Shown one piece after another: positions 21,731 to 31,272 of a DNA stretch of 39,771 bases. The stretch comes from Streptacidiphilus anmyonensis. GTDB taxonomy: Bacteria; Actinomycetota; Actinomycetes; Streptomycetales; Streptomycetaceae. How positions within the stretch are numbered: position 1 is the first letter of the stretch; each line of letters begins with the position of its first letter. The notes under the pieces were generated by a model that made no database searches, was not told the origin of the DNA, and saw only the letters and a list, made by a program, of their open reading frames with translations. The stretch spans positions 51,689 through 91,459 of the forward strand of contig NZ_BBPQ01000022.1 of the NCBI RefSeq assembly GCF_000787855.1, given 5' to 3'. Position numbers and translations under genes: made by a program.

Positions 21731-22595
21731 TGGTTCTCCTCCGGGGTGGTGCTGTCGTCCGCGGTGGTGCTGTCGGCGTCCGCCTCGTAGGGCGTGCCGA
21801 GGTAGGCGGCGACCACGCGCTCGTCGCCCTGGACGGTCGCGGCGTCGCCCTCCACGAGCTTCCGGCCCTGGACCAGGACGGCCACGCGGTCGCACAGGTT
21901 GAAGATGAAGCGCATGTCGTGCTCGATGACCAGGACGGCGATGCCGCGGTCCCGGACGGCGAAGACCAGTTCCTCGGTGGCCCGGGTCTCCTGGGGGTTC
22001 ATTCCGGCCGTGGGCTCGTCGAGCAGCAGCAGGCCGGGTTCGCTGGCGAGGGCGCGGGCCACCTCCAGCTTGCGCTGCTCGCCGTAGGGGAGGTTGCGGG
22101 CCAGGCTGCCCGCCTTGTCGGCCAGGCCGACGAAGTCGAGGTACTCCATGGCCTTGGCCCTGGACTCGGCCTCCTCGCGGCGGTAGCCGGGGCCGCGCAG
22201 GATGGCCGAGAGGAGGCCCTCCTTGGTGCGGGTGTGCCGGCCGACGAGGACGTTCTCCAGGACCGTCATGTTGTGGAAGAGGCGGATGTTCTGGAAGGTG
22301 CGCGCCATCCCCGCCTGCGTCACCTTGTGCGGCTTGGGCGGGAGCGTCGCCCCCTTGTAGGTGACGGTCCCCTCGGTGGGGACGTAGAGGCCGGTGAGGC
22401 AGTTGAAGAAGGTGGTCTTCCCGGCTCCGTTGGGGCCGATGAGTCCGATGATCTCGCCGGTGTTGACGGTCAGCGAGACGTCGTTGACGGCGGTGAGGCC
22501 GCCGAAGCGCATGACGACGTTGCTCGCCTGGAGCAGCGGGGTGCCCGGGGCGGGTGCGTTGTCGACGGTGGCGGTGGTGGTGTCGGTCATCGCGT

Positions 22596-22599
<4 letters not shown>
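21727..22599 (-). CDS. livG: Branched-chain amino acid ABC transporter ATP-binding protein LivG
   Basis: 290-residue ATPase. Walker A GPNGAGKT (55-62), MARTFQNIRLFHNMTVLENV (Q-loop), the LivG-type degenerate signature LPYGEQRKLE, Walker B LLLLDEPTAGMNP and IEHDMRFIFNLCDRV are present. The C-terminus has an Asp/Thr-rich tail after the usual family end. The GTG at 22599 overlaps the livM stop (GTGA); an ATG three codons further (22590) is an alternative. Confidence 0.95.
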
Positions 22600-24389
<1,790 letters not shown>

Positions 24390-24394
24390 GGTGG

Positions 24395-25324
24395 TTACGC
24401 CCTGTCCGCGACGCGCTCACCGAGCAGGCCCTGCGGCCTGACCATGAGCACCAGGATGAGGATGACGAAGGCCCAGACGCTGGACCAGGACTGGCTGCTG
24501 AACTGGCTCATGCCGGGGATGTCGGCGATGTAGATCGCGGTGAGGTTCTGGACCAGGCCGAGGACCAGACCGCCGAGCATGGCGCCGTAGATGTTGCCGA
24601 TGCCGCCGAGAACCGCCGCTGTGAAGGCGTAGAGGCCGGTGAGGAAGCCCATGTCGAACTTGATCTCGCCGTAGCGAAGCCCCCAGGCCACACCGGCGAT
24701 CCCGGCGAAGCCGGCGCCGAGCGCGAAGGCGATGACGATGACCCGGTCGGTGTTGATGCCCATGAGCTTGGCGGTGTCCGGGTCCTGCGCGGTGGCCTGC
24801 ATGGCCCGGCCGGTGCGCGTGGCGCGCACGAAGTAGGCCAGGAACAGGGTGGAGAGCACGGCGGCGACCACCACGAAGATGTCTGCCGACTGGATCAGCA
24901 CGCCGCCGATGTGGAACGGGCCGCCCGGCAGGCTCGGGAAGACACGGGGCGACTTGGCGCTGGGGTAGAAGCCCCAGACCAGTTGCTGAAGGGTGATCGA
25001 CACACCGATCGCGGTGATCAGCGGCGCGAGGCGTGGCGCGTTGCGCAGCGGCCGGTAGGCGAGCCGTTCGGTGAGGACGGCGATCACGGTCGAGGTGACG
25101 ATGGCCCCGAGCAGCATCAGGGGGATGGCGATCCACATCGAGGTCCCGGAGCCGAGTCCGAGGTAGACCGACAGGGCGCCGAACGCACCGGTCATGAAGA
25201 TCTCGCCGTGGGCGAAGTTGATGAGCTGGACGATGCCGTAGACGATCGTGTAGCCGACGGCGATCAGTCCGTAGGTCGCGCCCAGGAGCAGGCCGTTGAC
25301 CAGGTTTTGCGGCAGTTCGTGCAC
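24395..25324 (-). CDS. livH: Branched-chain amino acid ABC transporter permease LivH
   Basis: 309-residue permease. MHELPQNLVNGLLLGATYGLIAVGYT and YGIVQLINFAHGEIFMTGAF (given here in parts) are hallmark LivH N-terminal motifs; VLGGIGNIYGAMLGGLVLGLVQN is the conserved C-terminal transporter motif. GGAGG sits 6 nt before the GTG. It is separated from livK by a 139-bp gap containing a strong hairpin, so its level is probably lower than that of the binding protein. Confidence 0.95.
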   Translation of the reverse strand: MHELPQNLVNGLLLGATYGLIAVGYTIVYGIVQLINFAHGEIFMTGAFGALSVYLGLGSGTSMWIAIPLMLLGAIVTSTVIAVLTERLAYRPLRNAPRLAPLITAIGVSITLQQLVWGFYPSAKSPRVFPSLPGGPFHIGGVLIQSADIFVVVAAVLSTLFLAYFVRATRTGRAMQATAQDPDTAKLMGINTDRVIVIAFALGAGFAGIAGVAWGLRYGEIKFDMGFLTGLYAFTAAVLGGIGNIYGAMLGGLVLGLVQNLTAIYIADIPGMSQFSSQSWSSVWAFVILILVLMVRPQGLLGERVADRA

Positions 25325-25378
25325 CGCGGTCCTCCGTGTTCGAGCCGGTGTCGGACCCTGTCCGCGGACCGGACGTGG

Positions 25379-25416
25379 AACCGCGCGGGGGCAAGGTGTG
25401 GTGCCCCCGCGCGGTT
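25379..25416 (-). terminator. Intra-operon hairpin between livK and livH
   Basis: Perfect 15-bp stem (25379-25393 with 25402-25416) around an 8-nt loop and without a following U-run. It probably protects the livK message or acts as a partial terminator, letting the binding protein be made in excess over the membrane components. Confidence 0.75.
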
Positions 25417-25463
25417 GGTGTCTCAGAAGGTGCCTCGGCGGATGCGCGCCGGTGCGGGCGGCG

Positions 25464-26699
25464 TCAGCCGGAGAAGGTGCCGGTCTTGATGGTGGTCCAG
25501 ACGCCGTTCTTGACGCCGTAGACGGTCAGCTGCTTGTTGGTCGCGTCGCCGTACTGGTCGAAGGAGACCGTGCCGGTCACACCGGAGAAGTTGACGTTGC
25601 TCATCGCCTTCTCCACCGCCTGACGCGGGTCGCTGGGCAGCTTGCCGTTGTTGGCGCTGACGACGGCCTTGACCGCCTCGATGATCGCCCAGGCGCTGTC
25701 GTAGGAGTAGCCGCCGTAGGCGCCGTAGGCCTGCGAGTAGCCGCCGGCCTTGTAGTTGGCCACGAAGGTCTGGGCGGAGGGCAGGGACTCCACCGGCGCG
25801 CCCACGGAGGTGGCGAAGTCGCCGTTGGAGGCGGTCCCGGCCAGCTTGATGTAGGTCGGGTCGTAGTTGCCGTCGCCGCCGATCATCGGGATGTTGACGC
25901 CCTGGGCCTTGAGCTGCTTGGTCAGCGGGGCCGCGTCCGGGTACTCGCCGCCGAAGTAGACGAAGTCGGCGCCGGAGGACTTGATCGCGTTGACCGTGGA
26001 GGAGAAGTCGCTCGCGCCGCTGGTGACGTGGTCCTGGCCGGCCACGGTGCCGCCGAGCTTGGTGAACTCGTCCTTGAAGGTGCCGACCAGGCCGACGCCG
26101 TAGGCGTCCTTGTTGTCGACCAGGAAGACCTTCTTCTTGCCCAGCGTGCTGAAGGCGAACTGCGCGGCGAAGGGGCCCTGGATCGCGTCCGTGGTGGCGG
26201 TGCGGAAGTAGGACGCGAAGGGACGGGCCTTGGTGCCGGTCTGCCAGTTCGGGCCCTGGGTCAGCGCCGGGTTGGTGTTGGCCGGGGAGACCTCGACCAG
26301 GTTGGCGTTGTTGAAGGTCTTCTGCATGGTCAGCGCGACGCCGGAGTTCAGCGGGCCGACGACGCCGACGACGGAGCTGTCGCCGACGAGCTGGGTGGCG
26401 TTCAGGCTGCCCTGCTGCGGCGCGGCCTTGTCGTCCAGGGCCTCGATCTTGAAGGTGACCCCGGGGACCTCGTTGGTCTTGTTCGCGGTCTTGACGGCGA
26501 GGTCGACGGAGTTCTGGATCCCGATGCCGAGGGCCGAGAGCGAACCGGTGAGCGGCGCGTCGACGCCGATGGTGACGGTGGTGGAGCCGGAACCGGAGCC
26601 GCCACTGCCGCTGTTCGACGCACGGGAGCCACAGGCGGTGAGGGTGAGGGTGCCGGTGGCCGCGATGGCGGTCAACACAAGCAGGGAACGGTTGCGCAC
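25464..26699 (-). CDS. livK: Branched-chain amino acid ABC transporter substrate-binding lipoprotein LivK
   Basis: 411-residue binding protein. Signal peptide with lipobox LTAC (Cys23), then a Ser/Gly-rich linker and a periplasmic-binding fold typical of Leu/Ile/Val-binding proteins (VTIGVDAPLTGSLSALG, VVGVVGPLNSGVALTMQ, VFLVDNKDAYGVGL). It should deliver branched-chain or related amino acids to LivHM. The GTG is preceded by GAAGGAA about 7 nt away and gives a clean signal peptide; in-frame starts at 26720 and 26762 would add a non-hydrophobic leader. It is first in the operon, behind a shared 17-bp upstream element. Confidence 0.95.
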   Translation of the reverse strand: MRNRSLLVLTAIAATGTLTLTACGSRASNSGSGGSGSGSTTVTIGVDAPLTGSLSALGIGIQNSVDLAVKTANKTNEVPGVTFKIEALDDKAAPQQGSLNATQLVGDSSVVGVVGPLNSGVALTMQKTFNNANLVEVSPANTNPALTQGPNWQTGTKARPFASYFRTATTDAIQGPFAAQFAFSTLGKKKVFLVDNKDAYGVGLVGTFKDEFTKLGGTVAGQDHVTSGASDFSSTVNAIKSSGADFVYFGGEYPDAAPLTKQLKAQGVNIPMIGGDGNYDPTYIKLAGTASNGDFATSVGAPVESLPSAQTFVANYKAGGYSQAYGAYGGYSYDSAWAIIEAVKAVVSANNGKLPSDPRQAVEKAMSNVNFSGVTGTVSFDQYGDATNKQLTVYGVKNGVWTTIKTGTFSG

Positions 26700-26823
26700 G
26701 GAGATTCCTTCCTCTGGCATGAGGGGGTCGATCCGCGCGCAGGCCCCGACCTGTCTACCCATGGCGCGGTGACTGGCCGTGACTTTAGGCCTCCGTTGCG
26801 CTCGCCTGGGAGCTATTGGATGT

Positions 26824-27450
26824 CTATGTGATGGAGCTGTTATCAGCTGAGGAAGATTTGAGACTTCGCCCTCGACGGCAGGCGACGGTCATCGCACGGT
26901 GCAGGTCTGAGGTGTATCTGTCACCGAGTATTTCGCTTTCCTGCCCGATTGCACGGATGTTACGGAACGTAACGTCGATGAAGGGTAGTTCGTCGTCCAT
27001 CGGGATCCGGGAGCAGTCGGTCGCGGTGGCGATGAGCTGGATGTGCACCGTTTGCCCGGGTTGTACTGCAAGTGGCAGGCGGGGGGCGGTGCGCAGTGTC
27101 AAGCCCCGGTAGGCGACGGTGACTTGAACAACCGTCAGGGTGGCTGCGTCCTGGTTGCGCACGGAGACGAGGAAGCCGGCGGTGCGGCCCGACGGATCGT
27201 CGGCGGACATCCCGTCATATCCGTCATAGGTGACGGCGGCGTGTTCGGCTGGCCATGCCGTCGGTGCGGGAGCCGGGGGTTGAGGGCGCGTCAGATCCGC
27301 CACCAGAAAACCCAGGACGAGAAGCGCGGCGGGGGCGAGCGTCAGCGCCAGCCTGCGCCGCGCGCCCTGCCGACGCCACCAGCTGCCGAATCTGCGCTCC
27401 GCGCCGCGGGATTCGAGGATCTCGACCGGCTCGGGACCGGAGCCCGCCAT
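26824..27450 (-). CDS. Hypothetical single-pass membrane protein
   Basis: About 208 residues. An Arg-rich cytoplasmic N-terminus (WWRRQGARRR) precedes one transmembrane helix (LALTLAPAALLVLGFLVADL, about residues 34-53), a Pro/Ala linker and an extracytoplasmic domain rich in beta-like segments (AGFLVSVRNQDAATLTVVQVTV) with two cysteines (TDCS and VACR) that may form a disulphide. I do not recognise a family. The ATG lacks a good ribosome site; a TTG eleven codons upstream is the alternative. The last codons overlap the regulatory element of livK. Confidence 0.65.
   Translation of the reverse strand: MAGSGPEPVEILESRGAERRFGSWWRRQGARRRLALTLAPAALLVLGFLVADLTRPQPPAPAPTAWPAEHAAVTYDGYDGMSADDPSGRTAGFLVSVRNQDAATLTVVQVTVAYRGLTLRTAPRLPLAVQPGQTVHIQLIATATDCSRIPMDDELPFIDVTFRNIRAIGQESEILGDRYTSDLHRAMTVACRRGRSLKSSSADNSSIT
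26846..26862. promoter_or_regulatory. Shared 17-bp upstream element, livK copy
   Basis: GCTGAGGAAGATTTGAG lies 147-163 bp before the livK start, in the same orientation and at nearly the same distance as the copy before the APC permease gene. It overlaps the last codons of the upstream gene. A TAAAGT -10 candidate for livK is at 26782-26787. Confidence 0.6.
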
Positions 27451-27470
27451 GCGCGCTTGCTGCCCGCGGC

Positions 27471-27504
27471 GCAGGGTGGTCAAACGCGCAGGGTGGTCGA
27501 ACGC
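27471..27504 (+). repeat. Two 17-bp direct repeats upstream of the hypothetical gene
   Basis: GCAGGGTGGTCAAACGC and GCAGGGTGGTCGAACGC are adjacent and differ at one base; a partial third copy (GCAGGG) merges into the terminator that follows. The position before the minus-strand gene would suit a regulator, but slippage is an equally simple explanation. Confidence 0.7.
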
Positions 27505-27546
27505 GCAGGGGGAGCCGCACCACGGACGGTGCGGCTCCCCCTGCGC
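27503..27546 (-). terminator. Terminator after thioesterase gene
   Basis: Perfect 19-bp stem (27503-27521 with 27528-27546) around the loop ACGGAC, 9 bp beyond the stop codon. Confidence 0.9.
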
Positions 27547-27555
27547 GCGCGAGGT

Positions 27556-28041
27556 CTACAGGTCGCGCAGCATGCAGGTCAGCCGGCAGCTGGTGATGCG
27601 GCGGCCCTGGTCGTCGGTGATGGCGATCTCGTAGGTCGCCGCCGTGCGGCCGCGGAAGACCGCCGTGGCCACGCCGGTGACCAGGCCGGAGGTGGCGCTG
27701 CGGTGGTGGGTCGCGTTCAGGTCGACGCCGACCGCGTAGCGGCCGGGACCGGCGTGCAGCATCGAGCCGATGGAGCCGAGCGTCTCGGCCAGCGCCGCGG
27801 ACGCGCCGCCGTGGAGCAGGCCGTAGGGCTGCTGGTTGCCGTCGACGGGCATGGTGCCGACCACGCGCTCCGGGGACGCCTCCACGATCCGGATGCCGAG
27901 CTTCTCACCGAGATGCCCGCCGGAGAAGGTCTCGGGCGTCACCCCCAGCTTCGCGAAGTGGTCCAGCACGTCCTGCGGGACGTTCAGCTGGATGCCGGGC
28001 TGCTCCGTGCCGGGCTGCTCGGTGCTGGGCTGGTCGGCCAT
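27556..28041 (-). CDS. PaaI-type hotdog-fold thioesterase
   Basis: 161-residue hotdog-fold protein. GTMPVDGNQQPYGLLHGGASAALAETLGS (read in parts) contains the PaaI/YbdB motif HGG followed by the catalytic-helix acidic residue. VGVDLNATHHRSATSGLVTGVA is the second conserved strand pair. It probably hydrolyses acyl- or aryl-CoA thioesters. AGGAG five bases before the ATG selects this start over one 38 codons upstream. Its promoter region (TACGAT at 28095-28100) overlaps an imperfect inverted repeat and is divergent from polA. Confidence 0.88.
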   Translation of the reverse strand: MADQPSTEQPGTEQPGIQLNVPQDVLDHFAKLGVTPETFSGGHLGEKLGIRIVEASPERVVGTMPVDGNQQPYGLLHGGASAALAETLGSIGSMLHAGPGRYAVGVDLNATHHRSATSGLVTGVATAVFRGRTAATYEIAITDDQGRRITSCRLTCMLRDL

Positions 28042-28181
28042 GTTGCTCCTGACGCCGTCGTCGTTCGGGATCACCGTCGTGCGAGATCGGTGCGATCGTA
28101 CGACGCGGGAGGCCGCGGAGCCGATGTGACCCAGGTCGCTCCGCAGCTGCGACACGGCGGGGAAGTGTCAGTGCCGGGCCA

Positions 28182-28187
28182 TAGGAT
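28182..28187 (+). promoter_or_regulatory. Candidate -10 of polA
   Basis: TAGGAT, about 47 bp before the polA start. No clear -35 is visible. Confidence 0.35.
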
Positions 28188-28233
28188 TCCAGCGCAAGCA
28201 GAAGGAAGTCGGCAGAGCGGCGGGTGGCGAGGC

Positions 28234-30984
28234 ATGGCAGGCAGCAAGGGCACGACCGGCGGGGGCAAGGGGCGCCTGCTGCTCATGGACGGCCACTCCA
28301 TGGCCTACCGCGCCTTCTACGCCCTCCCCGAGGAGAACTTCAGCACGGTCACCGGGCAGCCGACCAACGCGGTCTACGGCTTCACCTCGATGCTCGCCAA
28401 CATCCTGCGCGACGAGCAGCCGACGCACTTCGCCGTGGCCTTCGACGTCTCCCGCAAGACCTTCAGGGCGGGCATCTACCCGGAGTACAAGGCCACCCGC
28501 TCCGCCTCGCCCGAGGGCTTCCGCGGCCAGGTCGAGCTGGTCTCCGAGCTGCTGGACGCGATGCACGTGCCGCACCTGCGCTCGCCCGAGTTCGAGGCCG
28601 ACGACATCATCGCCACGCTGGCCACCGCCGCCGCGGCCGAGGGCTACGAGGTGCTGATCCTCACCGGCGACCGGGACTCGCTCCAGCTGGTCACCGAGAA
28701 CGTCACCGTCCTCTACCCGACCAAGGGCGTCTCCGAGTTCACCCGGTACACCCCCGACAAGGTGTTCGAGAAGTACGGCGTCACCCCCGCCCAGTACCCG
28801 GACCTCGCCGCGCTGCGCGGGGACCCGTCGGACAACCTGCCGGGCATCCCCGGCGTCGGCGAGAAGACGGCCGCCAAGTGGATCAACCAGTACGGCAGCT
28901 TCGCCGAGCTGGTCGCCCACGCCGAGGAGGTCAAGGGCAAGATCGGCGAGAAGCTCCGGGCGGGCCTGGACGACGTCAAGCTCAACCGCGAGCTGACCGA
29001 GCTGATCCGCACCGTCGAGCTGCCGCTCGGGCTCGACGACCTGGCCCGGCAGCCCTACGACGTGCCGGCCACCACGCTGCTGCTGGACACCCTGGAGTTC
29101 CGCAACCAGCAGCTGCGCGACCGCCTCTTCGCCGTCGACCCGGGCGCGGGCTCGGGCGACGCCGAGGGCGGGGTCGACGTGCACGCCGGGCCGGGCGTCG
29201 ACATCCACGGCGTGGTGCTGACCGAGCCCGGCGCGCTCGCCGCGTGGCTCGCCGAGCACGCCGCCGAGGCGCGGGTCGGCCTCGCCGCGGACTACGCGTG
29301 GGCGCTCGGTGAGGGCCACGTCAAGGCCGTGGCGCTGGCCGTCGAGTCCGGGCCGGCCGCCTGGTTCGACCCGACCGCCCTGGCCGAGGCCGACGAGCGG
29401 GCCTTCGCCGCCTGGCTCGCCGACGACTCCCGGCCCAAGGCGCTGCACATCGCCAAGCAGGTCCAGCGGGCCTTCGCCGAGCACGGCTGGCAGATCGCCG
29501 GCGTCGGGGCGGACAGCGCACTGGCCGCCTATCTGGAGAAGCCGGGCCGCCGCACCTTCGGCCTCGACGTGCTCGCCGAGGAGTACCTCGGCCGCACGCT
29601 CGGTTCCGCCGAGGCCGCCGACTCCGGTCAACTCGCCTTCGGCGACGAGGCGTCCGAGGACGACGCGGCCGCGGCCGCCGCCGAGCTGCTCATGGTCGAG
29701 GCCCGCACCGTCCTGGACCTCGCCGTGGTGCTCGAGGAGCGCCTCGGCAAGGACAGCTCGCTCGCCCTGATGCGCGAGCTGGAGCTGCCCATCGCCGAGC
29801 TGCTGGCCCGGATGGAGCGCACCGGCATCGCCGCCGACCGCGAGTGGCTGACCCAGCTCGAGATCCAGTTCGGCGCGGCCGTCCAGCAGGCGGTCAAGGA
29901 GGCCCACCACGCGGTCGGCCACGAGTTCAACCTCGGCTCGCCCAAGCAGCTCCAGGAGATCCTCTTCAACGAGCTGGGCCTGCCCAAGACCAAGAAGATC
30001 AAGACGGGCTACACCACGGACGCCGACGCGCTCACCTGGCTGGCCGGCCAGACCGAGCACGAGCTGCCCGTCCTGCTGCTGCGCCACCGCGACCAGACCC
30101 GGCTGCGCAGCACGGTCGAGGGCCTGATCAAGACCATCGCCGCCGACGGCCGCATCCACACCACCTTCAACCAGATGGTCGCCGCGACCGGCCGCCTCTC
30201 CTCCACGGACCCGAACCTGCAGAACATCCCGGTCCGCACCGAGGAGGGCCGGATGATCCGCCGCGCCTTCGTGGTCGGCGAGGGCTACGAGACGCTGCTG
30301 ACAGCCGACTACAGCCAGATCGAGCTGCGCGTCATGGCCCACCTGTCCGAGGACGCGGGCCTGATCGCCGCGTTCACCTCCGGTGAGGACCTGCACACCA
30401 CCGTCGGCTCCTACGTCTTCGACGTCGCGCCGGACGCGGTCGACGCGGAGATGCGCCGCAAGGTCAAGGCGATGTCCTACGGCCTTGCCTACGGGTTGTC
30501 CGCCTTCGGCCTCTCCCAGCAGCTCGGCATCGAGACCGCCGAGGCGCGCCGCCTGATGGACACCTACTTCGAGCGCTTCGGCGGGGTCCGCGACTACCTC
30601 CAGCGCGTCGTCGAGGAGGCCCGCGGCACCGGTTACACCGAGACCCTGCTCGGCCGCCGCCGCTACCTGCCGGACCTCACCAGCGACAACCGCCAGCGCC
30701 GCGAGATGGCCGAGCGGATGGCGCTGAACGCGCCCATCCAGGGCTCGGCGGCGGACATCGTCAAGATCGCCATGCTCAAGGTCGACGCGGCCCTGCGCGA
30801 GGCGGAGCTCGCCTCGCGCATGCTGCTCCAGGTCCACGACGAGATCGTGCTGGAGATCGCCCCGGGCGAGCGCGCCGCCGTCGAGGAGCTGGTCCGCCGC
30901 GAGATGGCCGGCGCGTACCCGCTGCGCGCCCCGCTCGACGTCTCCGTCGGCGCCGGCCGCAACTGGGAGGACGCCGGCCACTGA
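28234..30984 (+). CDS. polA: DNA polymerase I
   Basis: 916-residue repair and Okazaki-fragment polymerase. The 5' nuclease domain begins at LLLMDGHSMAYRAF (Asp19) and continues through FEADDIIATLA and GDRDSLQLV to the helix-hairpin-helix SDNLPGIPGVGEKTA. The middle domain (about 310-500) has lost the proofreading exonuclease acidic motifs, as in other actinobacterial enzymes. Polymerase motifs are intact: motif A TADYSQIELR (Asp692), O-helix RRKVKAMSYGLAYG (741-754) and motif C QVHDEIVLE (Asp869, Glu870). Tyr749 replaces the E. coli Phe762, as in mycobacterial Pol I, and predicts weak discrimination against dideoxynucleotides. GAGG lies close before the ATG. Confidence 0.97.
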   Translation: MAGSKGTTGGGKGRLLLMDGHSMAYRAFYALPEENFSTVTGQPTNAVYGFTSMLANILRDEQPTHFAVAFDVSRKTFRAGIYPEYKATRSASPEGFRGQVELVSELLDAMHVPHLRSPEFEADDIIATLATAAAAEGYEVLILTGDRDSLQLVTENVTVLYPTKGVSEFTRYTPDKVFEKYGVTPAQYPDLAALRGDPSDNLPGIPGVGEKTAAKWINQYGSFAELVAHAEEVKGKIGEKLRAGLDDVKLNRELTELIRTVELPLGLDDLARQPYDVPATTLLLDTLEFRNQQLRDRLFAVDPGAGSGDAEGGVDVHAGPGVDIHGVVLTEPGALAAWLAEHAAEARVGLAADYAWALGEGHVKAVALAVESGPAAWFDPTALAEADERAFAAWLADDSRPKALHIAKQVQRAFAEHGWQIAGVGADSALAAYLEKPGRRTFGLDVLAEEYLGRTLGSAEAADSGQLAFGDEASEDDAAAAAAELLMVEARTVLDLAVVLEERLGKDSSLALMRELELPIAELLARMERTGIAADREWLTQLEIQFGAAVQQAVKEAHHAVGHEFNLGSPKQLQEILFNELGLPKTKKIKTGYTTDADALTWLAGQTEHELPVLLLRHRDQTRLRSTVEGLIKTIAADGRIHTTFNQMVAATGRLSSTDPNLQNIPVRTEEGRMIRRAFVVGEGYETLLTADYSQIELRVMAHLSEDAGLIAAFTSGEDLHTTVGSYVFDVAPDAVDAEMRRKVKAMSYGLAYGLSAFGLSQQLGIETAEARRLMDTYFERFGGVRDYLQRVVEEARGTGYTETLLGRRRYLPDLTSDNRQRREMAERMALNAPIQGSAADIVKIAMLKVDAALREAELASRMLLQVHDEIVLEIAPGERAAVEELVRREMAGAYPLRAPLDVSVGAGRNWEDAGH

Positions 30985-30993
30985 GCGCTGTCC

Positions 30994-31042
30994 GGGCTCG
31001 GCCCTCTGACGCACCGACAGGCGCGGGCGGAGGGCCGAGCCC
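30994..31042 (+). terminator. polA terminator
   Basis: Perfect 13-bp stem (30994-31006 with 31030-31042) with a 23-nt loop, starting 10 bp after the stop codon. Confidence 0.75.
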
Positions 31043-31050
31043 CGGAGAGG

Positions 31051-31088
31051 TAGAACCTGTTCTCATTTGTCGCCCGCGACGCTACGGT
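31051..31088 (+). promoter_or_regulatory. Promoter with KstR-like palindrome
   Basis: TAGAACCTGTTCTC (31051-31064) fits the KstR-family operator TNNAACNNGTTNNA except for its last base. TACGGT (31083-31088) is a good -10, 18 bp downstream, so the palindrome covers the -35. A TetR-type repressor responding to lipid or steroid-CoA signals could block this promoter (inference). Confidence 0.5.
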
Positions 31089-31126
31089 GCGCTTCTGCCC
31101 GGCATCGAGCGGAAGGGGCGGGGGAC

Positions 31127-31261
31127 ATGCGTGCGCTGATCGCAGCGGCCGTGGGAGCCGCGGTGGCGGTGGTGGTGGCCCTGGTGGCCGTGCCGCTGGC
31201 CGACCAGAACGGGCCGACCACGGCCAAGCCCCTGCTCACCAGCGCCCCGGCGCACCCGTAG
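31127..31261 (+). CDS. Small single-pass membrane protein (SPW_0924-like)
   Basis: 44-residue protein that is nearly all membrane helix: MRALIAAAVGAAVAVVVALV is followed by a short outside tail ending KPLLTSAPAHP. The purine-rich GGAAGGGGCGGGGGAC precedes the ATG. Small proteins of this form next to DUF3068 genes are annotated SPW_0924 family in streptomycetes, as I recall. It is 11 bp upstream of the DUF3068 gene and clearly co-transcribed. The function is unknown. Confidence 0.75.
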   Translation: MRALIAAAVGAAVAVVVALVAVPLADQNGPTTAKPLLTSAPAHP

Positions 31262-31272
31262 GGGAGGGCGGG

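Noticed and set aside
27043..28233. Upstream in-frame extension of polA
   Set aside because: It runs antisense through the thioesterase gene and has no polymerase homology; family proteins begin just before LLLMDGHS.
28168..31014. Very long open frame antisense to polA
   Set aside because: Same GC-frame artefact; the plus strand carries all DNA polymerase I motifs.
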